Shown piece after piece: positions 16,069-23,593 of a stretch of DNA of 64,000 nt. Numbering within the stretch: position 1 is the first letter of the stretch; every line of letters starts with the position of its first letter. The notes under the pieces are model-generated. The model saw only the letters and a program-made list of their open reading frames with translations. It made no database searches and was not told where the DNA came from. The stretch lies in NCBI GenBank assembly GCA_005880985.1, contig VBIQ01000014.1, forward strand, positions 40,534 through 104,533, in the 5' to 3' direction. The translations under genes were made by a program, and so were the position numbers. Source of the stretch: Chloroflexota bacterium (lineage in GTDB: Bacteria; Chloroflexota; Dormibacteria; Aeolococcales; Aeolococcaceae).

Positions 16069-16659
16069 ATGATGACCAGGACGTTGCGCCGACGAGTCCT
16101 CATCCTACAGGTGGGATTAATCGGCATTCTCGGCTTCGTTGCAGGCTTCCTGTTCTGGGCCAACAGCTTCTCGCACGGCATGGTCCGCGACCAGCTGTCC
16201 GCCCAGCAGATCTACTTTCCACCCGCGGGGAGCCAGGCTCTCAACCCGCAGGAGTTTCCCGATCTGCAGCAATATGCCGGCCAGCAGGTTGTGAACGGCG
16301 ACCAGGCGAAGGCGTACGCCGATGGCTTCATCGGACGTCACCTCCAAGCTGTCGCCGGCGGCCAGACCTATGCACAGGTCAGCACCAAGTCCCTCGCCAA
16401 CCCGACCGACACCAAGCTCGCCGGCCAGGTGCAGACGCTCTTCCGGGGCGAGACGCTGCGGGGTCTCCTGCTGAATGCATATGGGTGGTGGCAGGTTGGC
16501 CAGTACGCGTTCTACGCGGCCGTCGGCCTCGTCGTGGCAGCCATCGCGGTGTTCGGGGCATTGATCTTCGAACTCTGGCGCTGGGCCTTCGCGGTTCGGA
16601 AGGAGCGGCCAATCCTGGCACCGACCACCCGGACCATGGAGCCTCGGCCCACGTCCTGA
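16069..16659 (+). CDS. Two-helix membrane protein with conserved periplasmic domain
   Basis: This protein has 196 residues. An N-terminal helix (about 11-30) ends in FLFWANSFSHGMVRDQL. A soluble region of about 110 residues includes AQQIYFPPAG, QQYAGQQVVNGDQAKAYAD and LFRGETLRGLLLNAYGW. A second helix follows (about 143-167), then a basic tail. I recall very similar proteins annotated as hypothetical in many actinobacteria, so it belongs to a conserved family without a known function. The helices place the central domain outside the membrane. The gene is divergent from the PNPOx-like gene and shares its intergenic region with candidate DosR-like sites. A ribosome site (GGGAG) precedes the ATG. 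Confidence 0.75.
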   Translation: MMTRTLRRRVLILQVGLIGILGFVAGFLFWANSFSHGMVRDQLSAQQIYFPPAGSQALNPQEFPDLQQYAGQQVVNGDQAKAYADGFIGRHLQAVAGGQTYAQVSTKSLANPTDTKLAGQVQTLFRGETLRGLLLNAYGWWQVGQYAFYAAVGLVVAAIAVFGALIFELWRWAFAVRKERPILAPTTRTMEPRPTS

Positions 16660-16751
16660 TCGCCCGCTCTCACATCCCGGGTTGGATCTGCGACCCGTCA
16701 GCCACAGAGCAGGCGGGTCGCTTTGCGTATTGGAGTTCGCCCTCCGTCCCG

Positions 16752-16788
16752 GTGACTTCGGCCTGGTACGTGCAGTGACCTTCGGCAC
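16752..16788 (+). promoter_or_regulatory. Tandem degenerate DosR-like boxes
   Basis: GTGACTTCGGCCTG (16752-16765) and GTGACCTTCGGCAC (16775-16788) are spaced 23 bases apart, about two helical turns, and lie 72-108 bases before the four-Cys protein gene. They match the DosR consensus at 8 and 9 of 14 positions and resemble GGGACTTTCGGCCC-type sites. Tandem boxes with two-turn spacing are usual for strong DosR promoters, which raises their interest despite the weak scores. Confidence 0.35.
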
Positions 16789-16859
16789 TGGCCGCCGGCG
16801 CCGCGATCTTGCAGGCTCATACGCACGGATCTATCGCATCGACATCGAGAGGAGAGACC

Positions 16860-17099
16860 ATGGCGACCCCAGCTGACGACCTGGTCATCATCCTCGACAC
16901 GCGCAGCGGCGAGATGGTCGGCGAGTGCGGCGGGCCAACCGCGAGAGGCGAGTGTCCAGGAGTGAGCCCAGGCGAGGTCGTGCCCTGCGCCGGTCGGCGC
17001 ATCGCTCCGGCTGTCGCCGGCACCGGCCCCCTGTTCCGCCTCCACGTCCCCGCTGGATCGGAGGAGTGCCCCCTCTCCTGGATTCTGGAGGCTCACTGA
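16860..17099 (+). CDS. Stand-alone four-Cys domain protein
   Basis: This small protein has 79 residues from the ATG at 16860, which follows GAGAGGAGAG. It is homologous to the N-terminal domain of the cupredoxin at 2123-2887. Cys23, 32, 43 and 70 have exactly the same spacing (C-x8-C-x10-C-x26-C), and both share G-x-x-VPCAG and the R-L-x-V and C-P segments. Four cysteines may bind zinc or an iron-sulfur cluster, or form two disulfides; the sequence does not decide. There is no signal peptide or membrane helix, so it is cytoplasmic, as the cupredoxin domain would be. Its stop overlaps the ATG of the next small gene. I do not recognise a named family. Confidence 0.72.
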   Translation: MATPADDLVIILDTRSGEMVGECGGPTARGECPGVSPGEVVPCAGRRIAPAVAGTGPLFRLHVPAGSEECPLSWILEAH

Positions 17100-17308
17100 T
17101 GACCTGGATGAGCGCTGACCTACACCCGCGCCGCGGCCCCGTCAGGGACGTCATTCTTTGCCCGTTCGACGTCGAAGGGATCGCCGCCTGCCCGTCCAAC
17201 GTGCCGGTGTCGCCAGCGGTCGAACACCGCAGCCGCATCACCTGCAGGCACTTTCGGTTGCAGGCCACTCCACGGGGCACCGTCGCCGCCTGCACCCGGC
17301 CCAGTTGA
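17099..17308 (+). CDS. Small Cys-rich protein coupled to the four-Cys gene
   Basis: This gene has 69 codons; its ATG overlaps the preceding TGA (TGATG), which favours translational coupling. It carries Cys21, 32, 50 and 66 and many Arg/Pro residues (for example ILCPFDVEGIAACPSN). The four cysteines echo the neighbour, but spacing and sequence differ, and I see no clear homology. No signal peptide or helix is visible. It ends 17 bases before the PNPOx-like gene, so the three genes probably form one unit. It could be a metal-binding partner or a chance frame; coupling and context make a gene more likely. Confidence 0.5.
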   Translation: MTWMSADLHPRRGPVRDVILCPFDVEGIAACPSNVPVSPAVEHRSRITCRHFRLQATPRGTVAACTRPS

Positions 17309-17325
17309 CAAGAGGGGGCGTCGGA

Positions 17326-17775
17326 ATGAGTACTGCACAGAGGGCCGTCGAGGAGCTGAGCCGCGCAGAGTGCCTGGAGCTGCTGCAGACCAAATCCCGC
17401 GTGGGAAGGCTGGCGTTCGTCGTGGACGGCTGCCCGCTCGTCCTGCCGGTGAACTACGTCGCCGATGCGAATTCGATCGTCTTCTGTACTTCTCCCGGGA
17501 CGAAGCTCAGCGCCTTGCGCAGTGGGCCGCGCGTCGCCTTCGAGGTAGACGACAGTCGTGAGCTCTACCACGCGGGCTGGAGCGTCCTGGTCCAAGGCAA
17601 GGCACGAGAGGTGCGCGATCCGGAGGAACTCGACCGGCTACGCCGCGGGCCCTTGTGGTCGTGGGCGGTGCCGTCGTCGACCGGACACTGGGTCTCCGTG
17701 TCGATCGACGTGATTTCCGGACGCCGGATCCCCGAGACAGGTCGTTATCCAGGCCCCATGCCTGTGCGAGGCTGA
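17326..17775 (+). CDS. Pyridoxamine 5'-phosphate oxidase-like flavin/F420-binding protein (copy 2)
   Basis: This protein has 149 residues from the ATG at 17326 (AGAGGGGG upstream). It is a paralogue of the gene at 15376 and shares LSRAECLELLQ, VLPVNYVADANSIVFC and SWAVPSS. It keeps the split-barrel flavin-binding pattern (GWSVLVQGKAREV). The last 15 codons and downstream DNA are copied at 1725-1855. It follows the two Cys-rich genes on the same strand, with candidate DosR-like sites before the set. A role as an FMN/F420-dependent reductase or haem-oxygenase-like protein under redox stress is inferred; substrate unknown. Confidence 0.82.
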   Translation: MSTAQRAVEELSRAECLELLQTKSRVGRLAFVVDGCPLVLPVNYVADANSIVFCTSPGTKLSALRSGPRVAFEVDDSRELYHAGWSVLVQGKAREVRDPEELDRLRRGPLWSWAVPSSTGHWVSVSIDVISGRRIPETGRYPGPMPVRG

Positions 17776-17912
17776 CCGCCCCAGAATTGTCGGTGGCGTC
17801 TCCCGTCACGGGCCAGGGTCCCCTCGCTCCGGAGTCACGGCGCGGAGTCAGAAGGCTTGCGCCGCACATGGCGCCCGTGGCTGAATTCGAGCTGAGTTCG
17901 GCGAGACGCCAC
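17729..17912. repeat. Dispersed repeat, most complete copy
   Basis: The first 131 bases recur at 1725-1855. The second part (about 17833-17912: CTCCGGAGTCA, then GGCTTGCGCCGCACATGGCG, then CCCGTGGCTGAATTCGAGCT) recurs at 31957-32048 and, more divergent, at 37604-37680. All copies are in the same orientation. The homology with the 31957 copy stops just before the tRNA-Pro 3' half at 17919. The element has no gene of its own that I trust; frames across it are low-complexity artefacts. Confidence 0.7.
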
Positions 17913-17918
17913 AGCAGG

Positions 17919-17963
17919 TTTGGGACCAGGGGGTCCCCGGTTCAAATCCGGGCGCCCCGACCA
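17919..17963 (+). other. tRNA-Pro 3' half without a 5' half (possible attachment-site remnant)
   Basis: The segment runs from an anticodon loop TTTGGGA (anticodon TGG, proline) through the 3' anticodon strand, variable loop, a perfect T arm (CCCGG-TTCAAAT-CCGGG) and acceptor strand CGCCCCG-A-CCA. The partner 5' acceptor strand CGGGGCG, D arm and 5' anticodon strand are absent upstream; the bases before the loop do not pair. Integrating elements commonly carry exactly this 3' half as their attachment core. No integrase gene is in the window. Confidence 0.6.
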
Positions 17964-18111
17964 CGACAAACTGATCATCGGTTGGCCGGTCGCGTCACGG
18001 CCACAGGGCTGCTTCGACTCCGTCAACGAACCGCACCGCTGAGTGGTCGGCCATAGGGTTTGCGCCACCCCCCACGGTCCGGGCGGTCCGGACGCGGGCA
18101 CCGGAGTGTCG

Positions 18112-19149
18112 ATGGCAGTGGCGCCGACCAGCCCGGCGACGGGATCGACGGAGGTCGACCCGTCGGCTCGTCGTGCCCTCGGATATGCGCTCGGCGCCCG
18201 GGTCGCGGACTGCGTGACCATGGTCGAGGAGGCCGTGGCGGGGATGCGCTGGACTGGCCGGCCCAACCCCGCCTACCTCGAGCGCAGGCCTGCCGTCATC
18301 TGGCTCTCGACCCTCCTGATCGCGCGCTGGCTTGCCTGCGGCGCGAACGCCGACGCCGACGAGCTTGGCTGGATCGCCGAGCGCGGACGTCTCGCGGCTC
18401 AGGCGCGAGTGTCCGTCGTCAACATCGTGCGGGCCAATCTCGCCTGGCGAGACACCCTCAAGCGCGTCCTTCAGGAGGAGGCTGCGCGCCTGGGGACCCC
18501 GCGCGATGTGCTCGACGACACGCTACGCGCCGTCAACTACAACTGCGACTCCGGAATCGTCCGGACCGTGGGCGTGTTCGACGAACACGTGGACCACATC
18601 AGCGAGCAGCTCGATGCCGAACGCGCTGCGCTGCGCCACGAAGCCCTCCACGACTCGCTCACCGGGCTGCCCAACCGTACCCTGCTGTACGACCGCCTCG
18701 AGCAGGCGCGACGTACTGCACTACGTCGGCACAGCAACTTCGCTGTCCTCGTTATCGACCTCGACGGGTTCAAGGAGGTCAATGACCAGCTCGGGCACCG
18801 CATGGGCGACGTCGTCCTCAACCAGGTCGCTGCCTGCCTTGTGAGCGTGGTGCGCGGGGCCGACACCATCGCTCGATTGGGTGGCGACGAGTTCGTCGCG
18901 GTCCTCGAAGGAGCCGACCGGGCGGCCGCCAGCGTCGCCTGCCGAAGGATGCTGCGCACACTGCTCCACGACATCACCGTCGGTACAGGCGCGATCCCAC
19001 TGGGTGCCAGCATCGGCATCTCGCTGTACCCGGAAGACGGCGACGATGGCTGCGTCCTCCTGGAAGTCGCCGACCAGGCGATGTACTGGGCCAAGCTCGA
19101 CGGCGGCCGATTGGTGCGGTGGGCTGGCGATGGCCAGGCCCGTCCTTAG
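18112..19149 (+). CDS. Diguanylate cyclase with N-terminal helical domain
   Basis: This protein has 345 residues. An N-terminal all-helical region (about 15-165, including LLIARWLACGANADADELGW) looks like a soluble sensor of the type found in regulators of stress phosphorelays, but I cannot name it. The GGDEF domain is at about 185-340: DSLTGLPNRTLLYDRLEQ, the intact active site ARLGGDEFVAVLEG and ASIGISLYPEDG. No membrane helix. ATG 18112 is chosen; a GTG six bases upstream is possible. It is the second of several c-di-GMP genes in the window. It stands alone between the repeat region and the TetR gene. Confidence 0.85.
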   Translation: MAVAPTSPATGSTEVDPSARRALGYALGARVADCVTMVEEAVAGMRWTGRPNPAYLERRPAVIWLSTLLIARWLACGANADADELGWIAERGRLAAQARVSVVNIVRANLAWRDTLKRVLQEEAARLGTPRDVLDDTLRAVNYNCDSGIVRTVGVFDEHVDHISEQLDAERAALRHEALHDSLTGLPNRTLLYDRLEQARRTALRRHSNFAVLVIDLDGFKEVNDQLGHRMGDVVLNQVAACLVSVVRGADTIARLGGDEFVAVLEGADRAAASVACRRMLRTLLHDITVGTGAIPLGASIGISLYPEDGDDGCVLLEVADQAMYWAKLDGGRLVRWAGDGQARP

Positions 19150-19338
19150 GGCGACCTGGATGTCGCGCAGTGTTTAGTCCGCGAGCTCGAGACGGCGGTA
19201 GGCTTCGACGAACCCCTCACACTCATCGTGGCTGGATGTCGGCCATCGTATCGGCCGGCGGGTGATTACAAAGCCGAGCTGACGTGGATTTGAAGAGCCG
19301 ACGTCGATGTCCGACCCTCGCGGGCACACCGCCGTCCG

Positions 19339-19357
19339 CGGTGACACGCCGTCACCG
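19339..19357. promoter_or_regulatory. Palindromic operator upstream of the TetR gene
   Basis: CGGTGAC-N5-GTCACCG has perfect 7-base arms and lies 20-38 bases before the TetR ATG, where an autoregulatory operator is expected. The inner GGTGAC-N5-GTCACC recurs exactly at 31874-31890 before the amidohydrolase operon. Confidence 0.65.
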
Positions 19358-19376
19358 GGTATGGCAAAATGCCTCC

Positions 19377-20039
19377 ATGGCACGTCAACGGGGTTCGGGG
19401 GCTGTGGGGCTCCGAGTCGTACGCCCGGTTCGGTTGGCCAGGGCCGACCGCAGAGCTGATCTGCTCGACGCCGCGACCCACCTGATCGTCACCGAGGGGG
19501 TCGAGGCAGTGTCGATGGAGTCGGTCGCGGACAGAGCCGGCGTGAGCCGGCCCCTCGTCTACAAACACTTCGGGAATCGCAGCGACATCCTGGTCGCCCT
19601 CTTTCGCCGCGAGGCGGAGCGTCTGCATTCGGAGATCGCCGCGGAGGTGCGGGCGGCACAGGGCCTCGAGGCCACGTATCGAGCCCTGGTCCGAGGGTCG
19701 ATCAAGGCCTCCTCGCAGAGCGGTCCCCTCTTCGCGGCCCTGCGATCGGCCGGCGCCTGGAACTCCGAGCTGCGTCGCGAACGTGAGGCCCGCGATCGTC
19801 GCACTGTGCGATTCTTCGCCGACATAACCTCCGCGGAGTTCGGCATCCCCGCGGCGAAAGCGGAGGCAGCATCGGCCATGCTGTTGACCGCCATCGAGTC
19901 CGTTCTCGTCCAGTGGCGGACGCGCCAAACCGGTGCCAACGCCGGCCTGCTCGAGGAGACGTATCTCGACATCATCCTCGGCGGGCTCGAGCGGATGGCC
20001 GAGCGGGCGAAGACGGGCAGCGTGGCGGTGTACCGCTAG
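19377..20039 (+). CDS. TetR-family repressor
   Basis: This regulator has 220 residues from the ATG at 19377. The TetR helix-turn-helix is at about 25-70: DLLDAATHLIVTEGVEAVSM then SRPLVYKHFGNRSDILVALF. The helical ligand domain follows (about 85-210). It has its own palindrome just upstream and shares it with the amidohydrolase-transporter operon 12 kb away, so I infer control of that operon. It is convergent with the flavin reductase gene, overlapping by 4 bases. A start further upstream would cover the palindrome, so 19377 is preferred. Ligand unknown; probably the substrate of the neighbouring catabolic/transport genes. Confidence 0.88.
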   Translation: MARQRGSGAVGLRVVRPVRLARADRRADLLDAATHLIVTEGVEAVSMESVADRAGVSRPLVYKHFGNRSDILVALFRREAERLHSEIAAEVRAAQGLEATYRALVRGSIKASSQSGPLFAALRSAGAWNSELRREREARDRRTVRFFADITSAEFGIPAAKAEAASAMLLTAIESVLVQWRTRQTGANAGLLEETYLDIILGGLERMAERAKTGSVAVYR

Positions 20040-20530
20040 GAGACCACCCTCCCGTAACCGCGGTCGAAGAACACCAGCGGCTCGGCGCACGCGTCGCGGA
20101 CGTCGATGGCGATCACCTCGCCGAGGACCAGCACGTGGTCCCCTGCGAGATGCTCGGCATGGGCACGGCACTCGGCGGTCACGAGCGCATCGTTGAACAG
20201 GAGCAGCCCGGACTCCGGCGACACGGACACGTCGTGGCGCGTGATGGCCTCCGGCTGTTCGTGACGCGCGTGGTCGGCGCACCAGCGGGCGAGATCCTCG
20301 TGGTGCGCAGCGAGGACGTTGACCGCGAAGCGGCCGCAGCACCGCACCGCCTGCAACCACGTCGACTCCGAGCTGATGCTGGCGAGCACCAGGGTCGGGT
20401 GGAGCGACACGGAGGTGACCGCGTTCGCCGTCATGACCTCGTGCCGGTCGCCTCGTCGCGTGGTCAGGATGGTCACGCCGGTGGCCAGCCGGGCCATCGC
20501 CGAGCGGAAGACCAGCGGATCGACGCTCAT
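20036..20530 (-). CDS. Flavin reductase domain protein
   Basis: This protein has 164 residues and the split-barrel flavin reductase fold (NADH:FMN oxidoreductase, HpaC/RutF type). Motifs are ARLATGVTILTTRRG at the start, MTANAVTSVSLHPTLVLASI, the segment CGRFAVNVLAAHHEDLARW and the C-terminal FFDRGYGRV. Such enzymes supply reduced flavin to two-component monooxygenases. No partner oxygenase gene lies in the immediate neighbourhood. It is followed upstream by the alpha/beta hydrolase gene on the same strand (18-base gap), so they are probably one unit. The match in length and motifs is good. Confidence 0.85.
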   Translation of the reverse strand: MSVDPLVFRSAMARLATGVTILTTRRGDRHEVMTANAVTSVSLHPTLVLASISSESTWLQAVRCCGRFAVNVLAAHHEDLARWCADHARHEQPEAITRHDVSVSPESGLLLFNDALVTAECRAHAEHLAGDHVLVLGEVIAIDVRDACAEPLVFFDRGYGRVVS

Positions 20531-20548
20531 CGGCTGCCTCTCAGGTGA

Positions 20549-21415
20549 TCACACCGTGCTCGTTGCGCGCCCCGCAACCTCGGCGATGGCCTCGACGACC
20601 TGCGGCCACAGGGGCTCGGGCAGGTCGTGGCCCATGCCGGGAATGGTCAGGAGACGCGCACCGGGAATGGCGTCGGCGGTGGCCTCACCGGCGCTGACTG
20701 AGACAAGAGGGTCGATCTCCCCGTGGATGACGAGGGTGGGCACGGAGAGGAGTCGCAGAGCGCCCGTGCGGTCGCTCGACCCCGCCATGGCGAGCCGCTG
20801 TCGCTCGAGCCCGTCGTGCGAGGGGTTTCGGTCCCAGGATCGTGCGGCCACGTCGCGCACGCGCTCCTCGTTGATCATGCCCTTCGAGCCAATCGCCTCG
20901 GCGATCTTCACGGCTCGGGCGATCGCCGTCTGGCGATCCGCCGGCGGTGGCTCCGAGATGGCACGCAACACGTCCGGATCAGAGCGCAGAACGGCGGGGT
21001 CACCGGTCGACGACATGATCGAGGTCAGCGACAGCACCAGCTCCGGCCGGCGAATGGCGAGCGACTGCGCGATCATCCCGCCCATCGACGCGCCCACGAT
21101 GTGCGCTCCGCGGATTTCCAGCGCTTCGAGAAGACCAGCGGCATCGTCGGCCATGTCATCGATGGTGTAGGGAGCCGCCGCCGTTGCGGGCGAGGCGTTC
21201 GTGACTCGTTCACCGCGCATCATTGTCGAGAGGCCCATATCGCGGTTGTCATAGCGGACGACGAAGAACCCCCGTTCGACGAGCGCTTTGCACAGCCCGT
21301 CGGGCCAGGCGATCATCTGGCGACCAAAGCCCATGATCAGAAGCAGGGGCTCCGATGTGGCGTCCCCGAATGTCTCGTACTCGATGTCGATTCCGTTTGC
21401 GCGCACGTTGGCCAT
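20549..21415 (-). CDS. Alpha/beta hydrolase
   Basis: This protein has 288 residues. The oxyanion region is LLLIMGFGRQMIAWP, the strand 4 Arg/Asp segment VVRYDNRDMGLST, the nucleophile elbow HIVGASMGGMIAQSLA (Ser in GASMGG), acid Asp in VIHGEIDPLV and the catalytic His in PGMGHDLPEP. All catalytic residues are present. It resembles the esterase/epoxide-hydrolase group common in actinobacteria. It precedes the flavin reductase gene on the same strand and is divergent from the lipoprotein gene at 21478. The chain suggests a ring- or ester-cleaving step of a catabolic route; substrate unknown. Confidence 0.88.
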   Translation of the reverse strand: MANVRANGIDIEYETFGDATSEPLLLIMGFGRQMIAWPDGLCKALVERGFFVVRYDNRDMGLSTMMRGERVTNASPATAAAPYTIDDMADDAAGLLEALEIRGAHIVGASMGGMIAQSLAIRRPELVLSLTSIMSSTGDPAVLRSDPDVLRAISEPPPADRQTAIARAVKIAEAIGSKGMINEERVRDVAARSWDRNPSHDGLERQRLAMAGSSDRTGALRLLSVPTLVIHGEIDPLVSVSAGEATADAIPGARLLTIPGMGHDLPEPLWPQVVEAIAEVAGRATSTV

Positions 21416-21477
21416 GGACGCGAATCTCCCTTGTTAGGTCAGCACGTTCGTTGATTGGGTTGATCTATGCTGCCAGT

Positions 21478-22638
21478 GTGATTCAGCGACGGCGTCTCGC
21501 TCACGGACTCTCCGCAGTCGCAGCGGGGCCGCTCGCAGTGAGCGTGGCCGCCTCGGTGGTCGCATGCGGCGGAGCGAATCCCGCCGGTGGCGGCGGAGCA
21601 ACGCGCTCCGTCAGCGCGATGCCGAGCGTCGCTGTGGGATCCGCCTACCCGATGTCGTTCGTCATCGTGTATCAGGTCAGCCGCAATGGTGTGCACCAAT
21701 GGGAGGCGGTGTCGGTGCAGCGACCGTTCAGCGCCTCGGATCTCGTCTACACGACGCTGGCTGAACCGCGCAAGGGTGATCGTGCGATGTCGGGAAGCAT
21801 CTCGACCACGACGGACCTGTACGCCGTCGACTCGCAGGCTGTGCGGCTCGTGACCGGACGGCAACCCGGGCCCCCGTCGGGCGACGAGTACGTCGGCGCC
21901 GAGGTCACGGAGTTGACACGTCGCGGACTCGTTGTCGATCTTGGTGCGTCCGCGACGGTCGCCGGACGCGCCTGTGAGACGTACCGGTTCAGCGCGCCCC
22001 CGTCGGGACCGATCGCACCGGCCACCCGCGATGGCGATCACGACGACCTCTGTCTCGACGCCGATGGACTGGTCCTGTCGGAGGTGTGGACGTACCACGG
22101 CAAGGTTGTGCTGCAGCGCACCGCGGTGAACGCGACGTCGTCGATGACCACCGTCGCCCAGGGGGCTGCTCCCGCGGCGCCGCCGACGGAGGGCGCCTTC
22201 CCTCCCGGGTCGTATGCGGCGACGATCACCCCGGATGCGCAGGTGCGTAGCTTCATCGCGACCCCCCCGCCGCCGGCAGGCTTCCAGCCGGCCGGGCCCG
22301 CCGTCGACTTCCGCCTCCCCGACCGCAACGCACGGGCGCACGCGGGCGCTGTCTCTGTCGTGTGGACGTTCACCGACGGGCCTCGTGTCATCACCGTCGA
22401 GGCTGGAAGCGAGAGCCGTGGCGGGCTGCCCTGGCGCGACGGCGATACCGTCACCGAGAAGGTGACGCTCACGGGTCTCGGCCCAGCCTCGACCGCCGCG
22501 CGCTCCGACGGATTCGAGATCAGGGTCGACCTCGGCGGCGGCCACTGGGTCCGCGTGCGCGGCACCGTCGGGCTCGACCAACTCGTGACCTATGGACATC
22601 GACTCACACCCGCTTCAATGGGACCGACAGGGGGATGA
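21478..22638 (+). CDS. Predicted lipoprotein, unknown function
   Basis: A GTG at 21478 gives 386 residues that begin with a basic stretch (IQRRRLAHG), a hydrophobic segment and the lipobox VVAC, so the protein should be lipid-anchored outside the membrane. The rest is soluble, with threonine-rich strands and Pro/Ala stretches; GDEYVGAEVTELTRRGLVVDL and CETYRFSAPPSG are visible, but no family is recognised. There is no clear ribosome site. An alternative start further upstream gives no signal peptide. It ends 35 bases inside the convergent surface-protein gene. It lies between the hydrolase and the transporter operon, so may be a substrate-handling surface protein. Confidence 0.6.
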   Translation: MIQRRRLAHGLSAVAAGPLAVSVAASVVACGGANPAGGGGATRSVSAMPSVAVGSAYPMSFVIVYQVSRNGVHQWEAVSVQRPFSASDLVYTTLAEPRKGDRAMSGSISTTTDLYAVDSQAVRLVTGRQPGPPSGDEYVGAEVTELTRRGLVVDLGASATVAGRACETYRFSAPPSGPIAPATRDGDHDDLCLDADGLVLSEVWTYHGKVVLQRTAVNATSSMTTVAQGAAPAAPPTEGAFPPGSYAATITPDAQVRSFIATPPPPAGFQPAGPAVDFRLPDRNARAHAGAVSVVWTFTDGPRVITVEAGSESRGGLPWRDGDTVTEKVTLTGLGPASTAARSDGFEIRVDLGGGHWVRVRGTVGLDQLVTYGHRLTPASMGPTGG

Positions 22639-23593
22639 CCTTGCCGCCGAGCAGCCCGTAGCCCAGGGCCCAGACGAGGGTGGCCGCGATCAGGGTTGCG
22701 GCCCCCAACGCCGACGCGAAGTGGGCCCGAAGGCCGGCCTGGGCGTTGGTCGCGATTGGGGCGACGGGCGTGGGCGCGCGCGTCGCGGCCTTCGGCGCCT
22801 GGTCGGCGGTCACGGGTGCGGCGTTCGCAGCCTGGGTAGGGGTGAGCGGGAGGGCACTCACCGCCGGCAAGCCGAGCGCTTGACCGGCGGTGCCGAAGCC
22901 TGGGTTGACGGTCGATGGCAGTGCGAATCCCTCGGACGACGACGGCAGCGACGACGCCGGGGCCTCTGTCGGCGCGAGTGATCCCGCGTCTGGCGGCTCG
23001 ATGTCGACCGCGAAAGGCGAGCTGCCCGCCGACAGCGCCGTGCTGTTGGGATCGGGGACAATGGCCAGGCTGAGCAACCCCGGCGTTGCCTCGAATGGAG
23101 CCTTCACGTCGAAAGTGATCGCCTTTCCATCCGCGGAGACCTTCCCCGTGTAGTGCTGTCCGCCGCAGTCGTAGGCCGGCTCGGCACTTGCCGGTTGGTC
23201 GTCGCCAGCGGGCCAGGTGGTGTTCCGGGTCGGGCAGGCCGCGACCTGGGGTGTCCCCTGCGGCGCGCCGGCGATCTTCAGCTGAAGCGTCGCCGATTCT
23301 CCCGGCGCAAGCGCGAACAGCACGGCGCCATAGGCGAGGATCTGCTGACCTTGCGGCATCGTGATCGGCGACGCTGTCGTCGTCGGACCTGCTGCCACGC
23401 GCATCCCCCCTCCAGGCGTTGTCGGCGAGGCGGCCGCAGTGCCGTTCGCCGATGCCGTGTTCCACCATCCCACGCGCTGCGGGGAGTCGGCATGCGCGGT
23501 CGATGACACCGCTCCGAGCGCCATCAGCCCAACGCCGATGCTCGCGAGCGCGATAGACACCCGACGATGCGCCGTGGCCACGTGGCGTCTCAT
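22604..23593 (-). CDS. Secreted protein with C-terminal membrane anchor
   Basis: This protein has 329 residues. A signal peptide (1-36; cleavage near STAHA-D) is followed by a beta-rich domain with Cys pairs (VAACPTRN; YDCGGQHYTG), then an Ala/Pro/Thr-rich linker and a final helix (about 295-315, LGAATLIAATLVWALGYGLL) with a short tail. It is thus anchored at the surface. It is the last gene of the transporter operon: its ATG overlaps the stop of the MFS-ABC gene. I cannot name the family; a binding or docking role for the transporter is inferred from position only. Confidence 0.7.
   Translation of the reverse strand: MRRHVATAHRRVSIALASIGVGLMALGAVSSTAHADSPQRVGWWNTASANGTAAASPTTPGGGMRVAAGPTTTASPITMPQGQQILAYGAVLFALAPGESATLQLKIAGAPQGTPQVAACPTRNTTWPAGDDQPASAEPAYDCGGQHYTGKVSADGKAITFDVKAPFEATPGLLSLAIVPDPNSTALSAGSSPFAVDIEPPDAGSLAPTEAPASSLPSSSEGFALPSTVNPGFGTAGQALGLPAVSALPLTPTQAANAAPVTADQAPKAATRAPTPVAPIATNAQAGLRAHFASALGAATLIAATLVWALGYGLLGGKVIPLSVPLKRV

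Noticed and set aside
17835..18266. Minus-strand frame with GRPDLNRGPPGPKPAVASRR
   Set aside because: This is the well-known artefact of reading across the T arm of a tRNA on the opposite strand; it covers the tRNA-Pro 3' half and the repeat.
19174..19383. 69-codon minus-strand frame ending DECEGFVEAYRRLELAD
   Set aside because: It overlaps the TetR palindrome and start, has no ribosome site, and no family is recognisable; left as possible noise in the gap before the TetR gene.
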